NCBI GenBank assembly: GCA_947470515.1
Contig: CANITF010000026.1
Coordinates: 1-42,375, forward strand
Direction of reading: 5' to 3'
Source: Flavobacteriales bacterium
GTDB lineage: Bacteria > Bacteroidota > Bacteroidia > Flavobacteriales_D > Crocinitomicaceae
Length of the DNA stretch: 42,375 nt
Part shown: one piece after another, positions 32,009 through 39,612 of the stretch
Numbering within the stretch: position 1 is the stretch's first letter
How the letters are laid out: each line of letters begins with the position of its first letter
The notes under the pieces: model-generated
The model's database searches: none
What the model saw: only the letters and a program-made list of their open reading frames with translations
What the model was told of the DNA's origin: nothing
Program-made: the position numbers and the translations under genes

Positions 32009-32737
32009 TTACTTCTGAATAACAGTCAATCGATTCGTTTGTTTCACATATAGGCACATCGGAACAACTGTTCGCATATCGATTTCTAATACTTCTAATA
32101 ACCTCAAATCACAAAAAGATTCAGGAATTAAAACCAATTGCCCAGCACCAGCGACGTAAACTTCTTTTAAACCAGCAATGTTTCCAAGACTTTCTGGTAA
32201 TTCAGATAAATTATTCCTATTCAAGTATAAAAATTTCAGTTGAACACAATTTCCTAGTGAATCTGGCAGACTATCCAACCAATTATATTTCAATTGTAGC
32301 ATTTCTAGGTTTTTCAAATTTCCTATTTCATTTGGGAGAAATTTCAATTCATTTTGATTTAATATAAGTTGATCTAAGTTCTCCAAAAGTCCAATTTCAG
32401 TAGGTAATTCAGATATTTCATTGTATTGAACGGAAAGAATTTTTAAATTTTTTAAAAGACCAATTTCTTTAGGAAGTGTTTTCAAATTGTTCTTTCCTAT
32501 GTATAATTCCTCCAAATTCTCAAGTTCCCCTATTCTACAAGAAATAGAATCCAAGGAATTGCCATACAATTTTAACGTTGTTAAATTCTTTAGTTCGTAT
32601 ACATATTCAGGAATTTCGGTTAGGTTTTTTCTGCTCAGATTCAATACCATAGCGGAATCGACAGCTGAAGTTATTGTACCACAAGAAGTAACGGTCATCA
32701 ATAAAAAAGCGAGCAAACCTATCATTTGTATATTCAT
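32009..32737 (-). CDS. Leucine-rich-repeat lipoprotein
   Basis: A 242-residue exported lipoprotein. The signal peptide ends in a lipobox 'VTSCG' (Cys about residue 19). About seven 23-residue leucine-rich repeats follow, of the pattern LxxLPxxIGxLxNLxxLxLxxN (for example 'ELPTEIGLLENLDQLILNQN'). This is a bacterial LRR type similar to the plant intracellular Ras-group class. The C-terminal 40 residues cap the solenoid. The likely role is protein or ligand binding at the cell surface or periplasm; the partner is unknown. A -7-like TATTTTTA lies only four bases before the start. Confidence 0.88.
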   Translation of the reverse strand: MNIQMIGLLAFLLMTVTSCGTITSAVDSAMVLNLSRKNLTEIPEYVYELKNLTTLKLYGNSLDSISCRIGELENLEELYIGKNNLKTLPKEIGLLKNLKILSVQYNEISELPTEIGLLENLDQLILNQNELKFLPNEIGNLKNLEMLQLKYNWLDSLPDSLGNCVQLKFLYLNRNNLSELPESLGNIAGLKEVYVAGAGQLVLIPESFCDLRLLEVLEIDMRTVVPMCLYVKQTNRLTVIQK

Positions 32738-32873
32738 CTTCTAAAAATACAACAATCCTCGTTTTAAAAAAGGTTAAATTGTGTAATTTCTAATGCGATT
32801 TTCCTTACTTTAGCATGATTATAAATTAGGCATGTTTGTTGTAAAAGAACAAGTCAATCAAAAAATAAGAACT

Positions 32874-33293
32874 ATGAAAATGTTAAATGTATTATTTGTT
32901 GGGATCGCTTTAATGATCGGTACAACAGCTGTTTCGGCACAAGAAACTATTAAAAAAACTGCTCAAGAACGTGCTAATGCTCACACAAAGCACATGACAA
33001 AAGCACTTTTATTAAATCCAGATCAAGTTTCTAAAGTTGCTGAGTTAAATCTTGGCGTTGCGAATAAAAATGAAGCAATTCGCAATGATGTTAACATGAC
33101 TCAAGAAATGAAAAAAACTTATATTCAAGGCAATCTTGAGGGACGTAAAACGCAATTGAAGATGATTCTCAATGCTGAGCAATTTGCAAAATTTGAAGCA
33201 CAAGAAGCGAAAAAAATGGAAAATAAAGCAGCAAAAAAATCCAGAAAACTAAATACAGTTAATCCTTCTGTTGAGATAATGGAGGAATTATAA
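32874..33293 (+). CDS. Small exported Spy/LTXXQ-like protein
   Basis: A 139-residue protein from the ATG at 32874 with a signal peptide (about 1-22, ending VSAQ). The mature part is all-helical and charged ('ERANAHTKHMTKALLLNPDQVSKVAEL' and 'RKTQLKMILNAEQFAKFEAQEAKKME'), with the spaced 'LNPDQ' and 'LNAEQFAKFE' motifs reminiscent of periplasmic CpxP/Spy proteins. An upstream ATG (32832) would add 14 residues before the signal peptide and is less likely. A near-consensus -7 (TACTTTAG) lies at 32806-32813. It has its own terminator. Function is inferred only by resemblance. Confidence 0.7.
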   Translation: MKMLNVLFVGIALMIGTTAVSAQETIKKTAQERANAHTKHMTKALLLNPDQVSKVAELNLGVANKNEAIRNDVNMTQEMKKTYIQGNLEGRKTQLKMILNAEQFAKFEAQEAKKMENKAAKKSRKLNTVNPSVEIMEEL

Positions 33294-33320
33294 AAATTCA
33301 GTAAATAGTATACTATTTAA

Positions 33321-33348
33321 AAAGTCCGCTCTCGCGGATTTTTTTTTT
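33321..33348 (+). terminator. Terminator of the Spy-like gene
   Basis: The stem AAAGTCCGC (33321-33329) / GCGGATTTT (33334-33342) has one G-U pair, loop TCTC and a run of T to 33348. Confidence 0.88.
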
Positions 33349-33359
33349 GATTCATATTT

Positions 33360-33890
33360 TCACTTCAACTTTTCTCCAAAGACTTTTCTAAATTTCTCCA
33401 CCTTTGGTCGCACCACCGCTTGACAATACATGTTTTCGGGGTTTGATTTAAAATAATTCTGGTGATAGGCTTCTGCCTTATAGAAATTAGCAATCGGAAC
33501 AATTTCTGTTACAATTTGTTGATCCCAAACTTCTTCTTTTGTTAAGCGTGCTTTATATTCTTCCGTTATTTTTTTTTGCTCCTCATCATGGTAAAAAACA
33601 ACTGAACGGTATTGCGTGCCAATGTCATTTCCCTGTCGGTTTAATTGTGTTGGATTATGAACAAACCAAAATACCTCTAACAATTGTTCAAAGCTTATTT
33701 CAGCGTCATTAAAAACTATCCGAGCAACTTCAGCATGTCCAGTTTTACCTTCACACACTTGATTATATGTTGGGTTTATCGTTTGTCCTCCAGCATAGCC
33801 AGGATATACTTCCACTATCCCCTTCATTTCGGCATAACACGCTTCAATACACCAAAAACATCCTGCGCCAAATGTTGCTTCTTTTATCAT
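33360..33890 (-). CDS. msrA: Peptide-methionine (S)-S-oxide reductase MsrA
   Basis: It repairs oxidised methionine (S-sulfoxide). It has 176 residues. The catalytic Cys11 is in 'GAGCFWCIEACY'. Other conserved blocks are 'VYPGYAGGQTINPTYNQVCEGKTGHAE', 'FWFVHNPTQLNRQGNDIGTQYRS' and 'AEAYHQNYF'. The C-terminal half has a further Cys ('MYCQAVVRPKV') that could serve as a resolving residue. It is monocistronic. The region directly upstream is a heptamer array rather than a clear promoter. Confidence 0.95.
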   Translation of the reverse strand: MIKEATFGAGCFWCIEACYAEMKGIVEVYPGYAGGQTINPTYNQVCEGKTGHAEVARIVFNDAEISFEQLLEVFWFVHNPTQLNRQGNDIGTQYRSVVFYHDEEQKKITEEYKARLTKEEVWDQQIVTEIVPIANFYKAEAYHQNYFKSNPENMYCQAVVRPKVEKFRKVFGEKLK

Positions 33891-33899
33891 ACTCTAATT

Positions 33900-33941
33900 A
33901 ATTCGTGATTCGTAATTCGTGATTTGGAATTCGTAATTCAT
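33900..33941. repeat. 7-nt tandem array upstream of msrA
   Basis: Six heptamers of the types AATTCGT, GATTCGT and GATTTGG. It is the reverse-complement family of the TTACGAA array at 26803-26858 and begins 10 nt before the msrA start on the opposite strand. Confidence 0.85.
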
Positions 33942-33985
33942 CGTTACATAAAAACATAAACTATATATTATTGCAGCTCCATACT

Positions 33986-34027
33986 AACTTGTAACTTGTA
34001 ACATGTAATTTGCAACTAACAACTCCC
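33986..34027. repeat. 7-nt tandem array between msrA and the MFS gene
   Basis: Six units: AACTTGT twice, then AACATGT, AATTTGC, AACTAAC and AACTCCC. The vocabulary overlaps that of the arrays at 16953 and 21519. Confidence 0.8.
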
Positions 34028-34112
34028 TTGCAAATTTAAACGAGTTTCAAGAATAAAACGAGTTATAAACAAATTATTCAACGATTAAGCTTTCGACTGC
34101 AAAGAATAGGAG

Positions 34113-34120
34113 TACTTTTG
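34113..34120 (+). promoter_or_regulatory. -7 element of the MFS gene, almost leaderless
   Basis: TACTTTTG matches TAnnTTTG and lies five bases before the ATG at 34126, so the transcript should have almost no leader. No -33 TTG is seen. Confidence 0.5.
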
Positions 34121-34125
34121 CACCA

Positions 34126-35289
34126 ATGAAAAGAAAATACAGTAAGAATTTTTGGGTTTTGTCTTTTGCAATGTTTCTATTTATGACAAGTTTCAATTTG
34201 ATTTTGCCAGAATTGAATCAATTCATTACAGATTTAGGTGGAGCAAATCACAAAGGCTTAATCATTACTTTATTTACAATTTCAGCAGCTTTATCGCGCC
34301 CTTTTTCGGGGAAACTTTCCGATACTATTGGCAGAAAAAAAGTAATGATTTGCGGTTTAATCATTTGTTTCATTGTTTCCCTTTTATACCCACTTTCTGT
34401 TTCTGTTTGGTTTTTCCTTGTACTCAGATTTCTGCACGGATTTAGTGCCGGCTTCCTACCAACTGGCGCGACAGCAATGGTAACAGATTTACTTCCAGCC
34501 GAAAGTCGTGGACAAGGCATGGGAATTTGGGGAACTTTTATTTCTCTTGGAATAGGCGTTGGTCAATGGCTAGGTTCATTTATTTATAACGAATGGGGAA
34601 TGAACAGCCTGTTCTTCTTTTCTAGTTTTATCGCAGTGATTGCAGGAATTTTAATCCTTTTTGTAAAAGAAACACTCGAAAAAACAGAAAAATTCAAACC
34701 ACAATTACTTCAAATAACCTTAAAAGATGTTTTTGAGCCTAGTGTTCTTCCTGCAGCCACTGTCATGTTTTTGACGGCAACATGTTCTGGAATAATCTTC
34801 GTTTTAACACCAGACATGTCAACTTTCCTAGGAATAGAAAACAAAGGTTGGTTTTTTGGAATTTATGTCCTATCGACAATTCTTGTCCGATTATTAACCA
34901 GCTCTGTATCCGATAAAATTGGTAGAAGAAAAACCTTAATTATAGGAATACTTTTCTTGATCTTTAGTATGATTTTAATTGGGTACTCAAAAGATTGGAA
35001 AGCATACACGGCAGCTGCAGTAGTCTTCGGAATTGCAACTGGAATTTCAAGTCCAACATTATTTGCCTGGACAGCAGATTTATCGCATCCTGAAAGACGT
35101 GGTGTTGGAACAGGAACATTGTTTATTGCTTTAGAAATCGGAATTATGGTTGGATCTTTTTCAACTCTTTTAACCTATAACAATACATTAGAATCGATTA
35201 CCAACGGGTTTTTACTAGGAGCATTAATTGCATTTTTTGCTTTAGTTTATTTGTTTTGGCATTTAAAAAAACGCATTTCTCACACGTGA
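34126..35289 (+). CDS. MFS transporter
   Basis: A 387-residue, 12-helix major facilitator. The motif A equivalent 'FSGKLSDTIGRKKVMICG' is in the 2-3 loop and its second-half copy 'SVSDKIGRRKTLIIG' in the 8-9 loop. Motif C-like 'LGIGVGQWLGSFIY' is in helix 5. The closest kin by eye are the drug/sugar-efflux type proteins (DHA1). The substrate is unknown. Its 3' end overlaps the convergent YhhQ gene by 10 nt. Confidence 0.9.
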   Translation: MKRKYSKNFWVLSFAMFLFMTSFNLILPELNQFITDLGGANHKGLIITLFTISAALSRPFSGKLSDTIGRKKVMICGLIICFIVSLLYPLSVSVWFFLVLRFLHGFSAGFLPTGATAMVTDLLPAESRGQGMGIWGTFISLGIGVGQWLGSFIYNEWGMNSLFFFSSFIAVIAGILILFVKETLEKTEKFKPQLLQITLKDVFEPSVLPAATVMFLTATCSGIIFVLTPDMSTFLGIENKGWFFGIYVLSTILVRLLTSSVSDKIGRRKTLIIGILFLIFSMILIGYSKDWKAYTAAAVVFGIATGISSPTLFAWTADLSHPERRGVGTGTLFIALEIGIMVGSFSTLLTYNNTLESITNGFLLGALIAFFALVYLFWHLKKRISHT

Positions 35290-36002
35290 GTTTTTTCAAT
35301 CTTCAAGTACCTTTTAACTAAATAATGTCCCAAGTAAATTAGAGGCGTTAATGCAATTGCAATTAATAATTTCAAAAAATAATTCGTTGGGGCAATTTTC
35401 AAGAAGTCATTGAAGGAAAGCGAACCAGGCAAAACAAACCCTACATATAAAACAACAATTGTATCTACTAATTGAGAAATTACTGTGCTACCAGTACTTC
35501 TTAACCAAATAAATCGATTCCCAGTTTTGTTCTTTATCCAATGAAAAATCGTTGCATCCATCAATTGAGAAAATAAAAAAGCAGCAATACTTCCAACTAT
35601 TACCATTTGAGCCTGACCAAAAACTTTGGTGAATTCAGCGTCTGTCGCTAGAGAAGAACCCGGAATTTCTTTTGCGGGAAGGTGCAATGCTAATGTGACA
35701 ATTAAAAAGCAATATGCAATTAAGATGGCGGTGATCCAAGAGATTCTTCTTACTGCCTTTTCACCATAGAATTCATTCAATAAATCCGTCAGAATAAAAA
35801 CAACAGGCCACGGTAAAACACCCACGATTGTGACAAAAGGACCAAAATTTGAATCACCAACTGAAAATGTTAATGGTATTTCGATAAGTTTATTACTGAT
35901 TAATTCGGCGGTAATTGCATTGGTTACGAATAATCCAACTAAAAAGACAAAAAGCCATTGTCTTCGGTTATTCCATTTCGATTCTTCTAAAGTGTTTTCC
36001 AT
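35280..36002 (-). CDS. yhhQ: Queuosine precursor transporter YhhQ (VUT family)
   Basis: A 240-residue membrane protein importing 7-deazaguanine queuosine precursors (preQ0/preQ1). Family features are the N-terminal 'VTNAITAELISNKLIEI', 'LPWPVVFILTDLLNEFYGEKAVRRISW' with the conserved Asp-x-x-x-Glu and basic residues, 'FSQLMDATIFHWIKNKTG', and 'STVISQLVDTIVVLYVGF'. About six helices. No other queuosine gene is adjacent. The upstream 233 nt are A-rich and contain nothing else I can support. Confidence 0.9.
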   Translation of the reverse strand: MENTLEESKWNNRRQWLFVFLVGLFVTNAITAELISNKLIEIPLTFSVGDSNFGPFVTIVGVLPWPVVFILTDLLNEFYGEKAVRRISWITAILIAYCFLIVTLALHLPAKEIPGSSLATDAEFTKVFGQAQMVIVGSIAAFLFSQLMDATIFHWIKNKTGNRFIWLRSTGSTVISQLVDTIVVLYVGFVLPGSLSFNDFLKIAPTNYFLKLLIAIALTPLIYLGHYLVKRYLKIEKTHV

Positions 36003-36235
36003 TAAGTAAACTTTAATAAAAGATAAAAATAAGACAATAAAAATAAATTTTGATTTAATCTAAAATTTAAGAATCAACTCGATTTAATTTATTTAATTGA
36101 TGAAAATTCGCGAATTCGCAATATGTCGAACCTTTTTTAAATAACTAATAATTTGAGAATCAAAAAAAATAAGACCCATTCAAAAAACTCAGGAACAAAG
36201 AAAAAGAAGCAAAAACGAAAAATAAATATGAAAAG

Positions 36236-36790
36236 TCAATTTTTTACACCGTAATCCAATCGTTTTGCTTTGATAAAACGTGGAATGTAATATTTGCTTG
36301 TGTTAAACGTATTAATCGCAACACCTCCAGATGCAGAATGAATAAACTTTATTGCTCCTGGAGAAACCTCTACAACCATCGCAACATGGCCAACTTGTGT
36401 TGATTGAACATTACTTCCTTTAAAAAACATTAAATCTCCAGGTTGGATATCCGCCAATTTTACTGTTTGACCAAATTCTGCTAATCCATAACTTGTGCGC
36501 GTTAATTCAAAACCAAAATTTCCAAAAATATAATTTATAAAACCCGAACAATCAAAACCTGATGGTGTCATTCCTCCATAGCGATAAGGTGTTCCTAAGA
36601 ATTTCTTTGCATAGGATATTAGATCATCAACCTGCTGGCTGTTCTTATGGACGATTGTATCTGCTTTGGCTATTGTATCAGATACTACTGCAAGAACACT
36701 GTCTTTACCAACAGTTTGACTAAAGGAACTTAAAGAGATAAAACACCCTAAAAGCAACAAATATTTTAATATGAATGTATAACCTTGCAT
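36236..36790 (-). CDS. NlpC/P60 (C40) cell-wall peptidase
   Basis: A secreted peptidase cutting cell-wall peptides, probably D-Glu-diaminopimelate bonds. It has 184 residues from the ATG at 36790. The signal peptide ends 'LSSFSQ'. The catalytic triad is Cys81 ('SGFDCSGF'), His135 ('VGHVAMVVE') and His151 ('FIHSASGG'). No SH3 or LysM targeting domain precedes it. The longer start (36826) is rejected because the promoter (36799-36826) lies within it. MerR diverges from it across 49 nt. Confidence 0.9.
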   Translation of the reverse strand: MQGYTFILKYLLLLGCFISLSSFSQTVGKDSVLAVVSDTIAKADTIVHKNSQQVDDLISYAKKFLGTPYRYGGMTPSGFDCSGFINYIFGNFGFELTRTSYGLAEFGQTVKLADIQPGDLMFFKGSNVQSTQVGHVAMVVEVSPGAIKFIHSASGGVAINTFNTSKYYIPRFIKAKRLDYGVKN

Positions 36791-36798
36791 TGCGATTG

Positions 36799-36826
36799 CA
36801 AAAATATAACTATTTTCGGGATTCAA
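36799..36826 (-). promoter_or_regulatory. Promoter of the NlpC/P60 gene, almost leaderless
   Basis: On the minus strand TTG (36826-36824), a 17-nt spacer and TATTTTTG (36806-36799). The ATG at 36790 begins eight bases past the -7 element. Confidence 0.6.
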
Positions 36827-36839
36827 TCATATTTACATT

Positions 36840-37193
36840 TTGGAAGAAATCGATATAAAGCAGCTATCAAAACTTTACTACACCATAGGTGAGTTGTCTG
36901 ATATGTTTAAGGTAAACGCTTCGCTAATAAGGTTTTGGGAGAAAGAATTCAACTTAATTCAGCCTAAAAAAAGTAAAAAGGGAAACCGAATGTTTACCCC
37001 AAAAGACATTGAAAATTTTAACAAGATTTATAATTTGGTTAAAACAAATGGCTATACGCTAGAAGGTGCCAAAAAAGCTCTAACAAAAAATAATATTTCG
37101 GTTAAAACAGTTTCCATACCGCTTGATAATGAAGATCTCATCTCTAAATTGGAAGAAATCAAAAAGAAATTAATTAATCTAAAAAGCAATTAA
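36840..37193 (+). CDS. MerR family transcriptional regulator
   Basis: A 117-residue protein starting at TTG (36840). The N-terminal MerR winged helix is 'LYYTIGELSDMFKVNASLIRFWEKEF' (residues 12-37), then 'KSKKGNRMFTPKDIENFNKIYNLVK' and 'GYTLEGAKKALTKNN'. A short coiled coil follows, with no ligand-binding cysteine cluster, so the effector is unknown. This small MerR is common next to NlpC/M23-type peptidase genes in Bacteroidota, here divergent from the peptidase. The stop overlaps the convergent aroB by 4 nt. Confidence 0.88.
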   Translation: MEEIDIKQLSKLYYTIGELSDMFKVNASLIRFWEKEFNLIQPKKSKKGNRMFTPKDIENFNKIYNLVKTNGYTLEGAKKALTKNNISVKTVSIPLDNEDLISKLEEIKKKLINLKSN

Positions 37194-38269
37194 TTCAAAG
37201 AAATTGCAAACTTGTTTAAATAAAATAGAGCATCAGCAATCTCATTTTCTTGAATTTCATTGTCAATTGAACAGTTGCCAATTCGATTCAATAAAGCACA
37301 AAAAATCTTTCCAGATTCATTCTTTTTATCGTTTTTCGCTATTTGTATGATTTCTTTAATTGCCTCTTCATCCAATTGAATCATAGTAAATCTACTCGTT
37401 ATCAATTCCTCAATTTCGTAATACTCATCTGAAATTAAGCGTTGTTGTTTCATTGAAATAAATGTCTCAGCAAGCATACCAATCGCTACGGCATGACCAT
37501 GAGCAATGGGCGAAGTATCTATGAAATAGCCTTCAATTGCATGACCTATTGTATGACCAAAATTCAATTTTTTTCGTTCATTTTTTTCCAAAGGATCTTT
37601 TTCAACAATATCAAATTTCACTTTAACAGAATCATGAATCATTGTTTCATTCTTCAATTGATCAATAGTGGTAATTTTTTTCAATTTTTCCCATTGACTT
37701 TTATCATTTACAAGGGCATGTTTCAACATTTCAGCATAACCATTCAATAATTCTTCTTCTGGCAAAGTTTCTAGAAATATTTTATCAATGTAAATATTCT
37801 TCGGATGAGAGAAAACACCTAATTGATTTTTATAAGGACCTAAATCGATCCCTACTTTCCCTCCTATTGAAGCATCTACCATTCCTAACAAAGAAGTAGG
37901 GATGTGTATAAAATCAATACCTCTTTTATAGATAGATGCGATAAATCCGCCCATATCAGTTACGACTCCTCCACCAAGATTAATAATCAAATCTTTTCTC
38001 CCTACTTGATAATCGGTCAAAGCTTGCCAAACTTGGAAACATACTTCCATTACCTTATTTTCTTCTCCAACCGGTAAAAGCATCACTTCAGCCTCTTTTA
38101 ATGAATCAAAAGAAGTTAAAAGATATTCTAAACAATAGTCATGGGTATTCTCATCCACAATAATTACAACTTTAGATTGCGAGTAGGCTTTCAATAATAA
38201 GTCGTTCAATGAAGAGTCTAAAATTGACCCAATCTCAATTACAAAGTCTTTTGATGTGAATAAATTCAT
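37190..38269 (-). CDS. aroB: 3-dehydroquinate synthase
   Basis: It makes 3-dehydroquinate in the shikimate pathway with NAD and a divalent metal. It has 359 residues from the ATG at 38269. The NAD/substrate block is 'NLGGGVVTDMGGFIASIYKRGI', then 'IPTSLLGMVDASIGGKVGIDL'. The metal ligands are in 'YAEMLKHALV', 'NFGHTIGHAIE' and 'HGHAVAIGM'. A longer start at 38296 adds nine residues and overlaps the -7 element, so 38269 is preferred. Confidence 0.95.
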   Translation of the reverse strand: MNLFTSKDFVIEIGSILDSSLNDLLLKAYSQSKVVIIVDENTHDYCLEYLLTSFDSLKEAEVMLLPVGEENKVMEVCFQVWQALTDYQVGRKDLIINLGGGVVTDMGGFIASIYKRGIDFIHIPTSLLGMVDASIGGKVGIDLGPYKNQLGVFSHPKNIYIDKIFLETLPEEELLNGYAEMLKHALVNDKSQWEKLKKITTIDQLKNETMIHDSVKVKFDIVEKDPLEKNERKKLNFGHTIGHAIEGYFIDTSPIAHGHAVAIGMLAETFISMKQQRLISDEYYEIEELITSRFTMIQLDEEAIKEIIQIAKNDKKNESGKIFCALLNRIGNCSIDNEIQENEIADALFYLNKFAISLN

Positions 38270-38293
38270 ATATAGGAATTCATTAATTTTCAA

Positions 38294-38301
38294 CAAAAAT
38301 A
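38294..38301 (-). promoter_or_regulatory. -7 element of aroB
   Basis: The minus strand reads TATTTTTG, an exact TAnnTTTG match, 24 nt before the preferred aroB start. No TTG at -33 spacing is visible. Confidence 0.45.
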
Positions 38302-38356
38302 AATAAAGCTAGGTCATATTTAGCCATTATGAAATAAAACCAATTAATTTTACAGT

Positions 38357-39529
38357 ATGATTTCTTTTGACGATACAGAAATAGCATTCAAAATCAAATC
38401 GAATGCTGATTTAAAAAGAGCCTATTGGTTGTTTAAAATTATTGGTAGTCCAACAATGGTTAAGGTTGGTAAATGGTCAACAAACACAGCTCTAAAGATT
38501 GGTTTACCAATAAAAGGCATAATTAAAAAAACTATTTTTAGTCAATTTTGTGGCGGTGAAACAATTGCTGATTGTACGAAAACGATTAAGATACTTGGAG
38601 ACTTTGGTGTAGGCACAATTTTAGATTATTCTGTTGAAGGAAAAACAAGTGAAGAAGATTTTGATGCTACTGTTGACGAAATTATTTCAACCATCCATGC
38701 AGCTAAAGGAAATCCAAATATTCCGTTTGCTGTTTTCAAAGTAACAGGAATTTCACGTTTTTCAATTTTAGAAAAGGCAAATGACTTAAATGCCATTTTA
38801 ACTGAAGAAGAAAAATTAGCACTTGATACAACTATTTCTAGGATTGATAAAATTTGTTCAGAAGCTTTTAAAAATGATGTTTCTGTTTTCATTGATGCAG
38901 AAGAAACTTGGATTCAAGACACTATTGATCGTATCACTTTAGAAATGATGCGTAAATACAACAAAGAAAGAGCAATAGTATTCAATACTTTGCAGATGTA
39001 CCGCCATGACAGAATTGACTATTTGGAGCAAGAAATAAGCATTGCAAGAAAAGAAGGATTTCATTATGGAATAAAGTTAGTTCGAGGTGCCTACATGGAG
39101 AAGGAACGTGAACGCGCAAAACAAAAAGGTTATCCTTCTCCAATACAACCAGACAAAAAAGCATGCGACACTGATTTTGACAAAGCATTAGAAATTATTG
39201 TTAAAAATATTGACTGTTTGGCACTTTGCGCAGGTTCGCACAATGAACAAAGCGCGTTAGCATTAATTGATCTTCTTGAAAAGAATGGAATTGCAAAAAA
39301 TGATAGTCGAATTTATTTTGCACAACTTTTAGGGATGAGTGATCATATTTCTTATAACTTGTCACATGGAGGATATAATGTTGCTAAATACGTTCCTTAT
39401 GGACCAATCAAAGAAGTGATGCCTTATTTGCTGAGACGAGCTGATGAAAACACATCTGTTGCAGGTCAAACTAGTAGAGAGTTATCCTTAATTATGAAGG
39501 AAAGAAACAGAAGAGCTACGCAAAAATAA
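38357..39529 (+). CDS. Proline dehydrogenase (monofunctional)
   Basis: A FAD-dependent oxidation of proline to pyrroline-5-carboxylate. The 390 residues are a single beta/alpha-barrel PRODH domain, unlike the bifunctional PutA. Conserved blocks are 'DAEETWIQDTIDRITLEMMRKYN', 'FNTLQMYRHDRIDYL', 'YGIKLVRGAYMEKERERAKQKGYPSP', 'LCAGSHNEQS', and the proline-binding 'YVPYGPIKEVMPYLLRRADENTS'. The P5C dehydrogenase partner is not in the window. It ends at a perfect bidirectional terminator. Confidence 0.94.
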   Translation: MISFDDTEIAFKIKSNADLKRAYWLFKIIGSPTMVKVGKWSTNTALKIGLPIKGIIKKTIFSQFCGGETIADCTKTIKILGDFGVGTILDYSVEGKTSEEDFDATVDEIISTIHAAKGNPNIPFAVFKVTGISRFSILEKANDLNAILTEEEKLALDTTISRIDKICSEAFKNDVSVFIDAEETWIQDTIDRITLEMMRKYNKERAIVFNTLQMYRHDRIDYLEQEISIARKEGFHYGIKLVRGAYMEKERERAKQKGYPSPIQPDKKACDTDFDKALEIIVKNIDCLALCAGSHNEQSALALIDLLEKNGIAKNDSRIYFAQLLGMSDHISYNLSHGGYNVAKYVPYGPIKEVMPYLLRRADENTSVAGQTSRELSLIMKERNRRATQK

Positions 39530-39560
39530 ATTTAAGATTAACCATTAATTTTTTTTTAAT

Positions 39561-39590
39561 AAAAAAGGGAAGTGAAAACTTCCCTTTTTT
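39561..39590. terminator. Bidirectional terminator between proline dehydrogenase and the surface-protein gene
   Basis: A perfect 13-bp stem runs from AAAAAAGGGAAGT (39561-39573) to ACTTCCCTTTTTT (39578-39590) with a GAAA tetraloop. The T-runs on both strands allow it to serve both convergent genes. Confidence 0.95.
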
Positions 39591-39612
39591 ATTCTAATTA
39601 ATCTTTTAACTT

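Noticed and set aside
36153-36254. Short plus-strand ORF (TTG start) encoding about 33 very basic residues
   Set aside because: The lysine richness follows from A-rich noncoding DNA, there is no promoter, and it runs into the 3' end of the NlpC gene.
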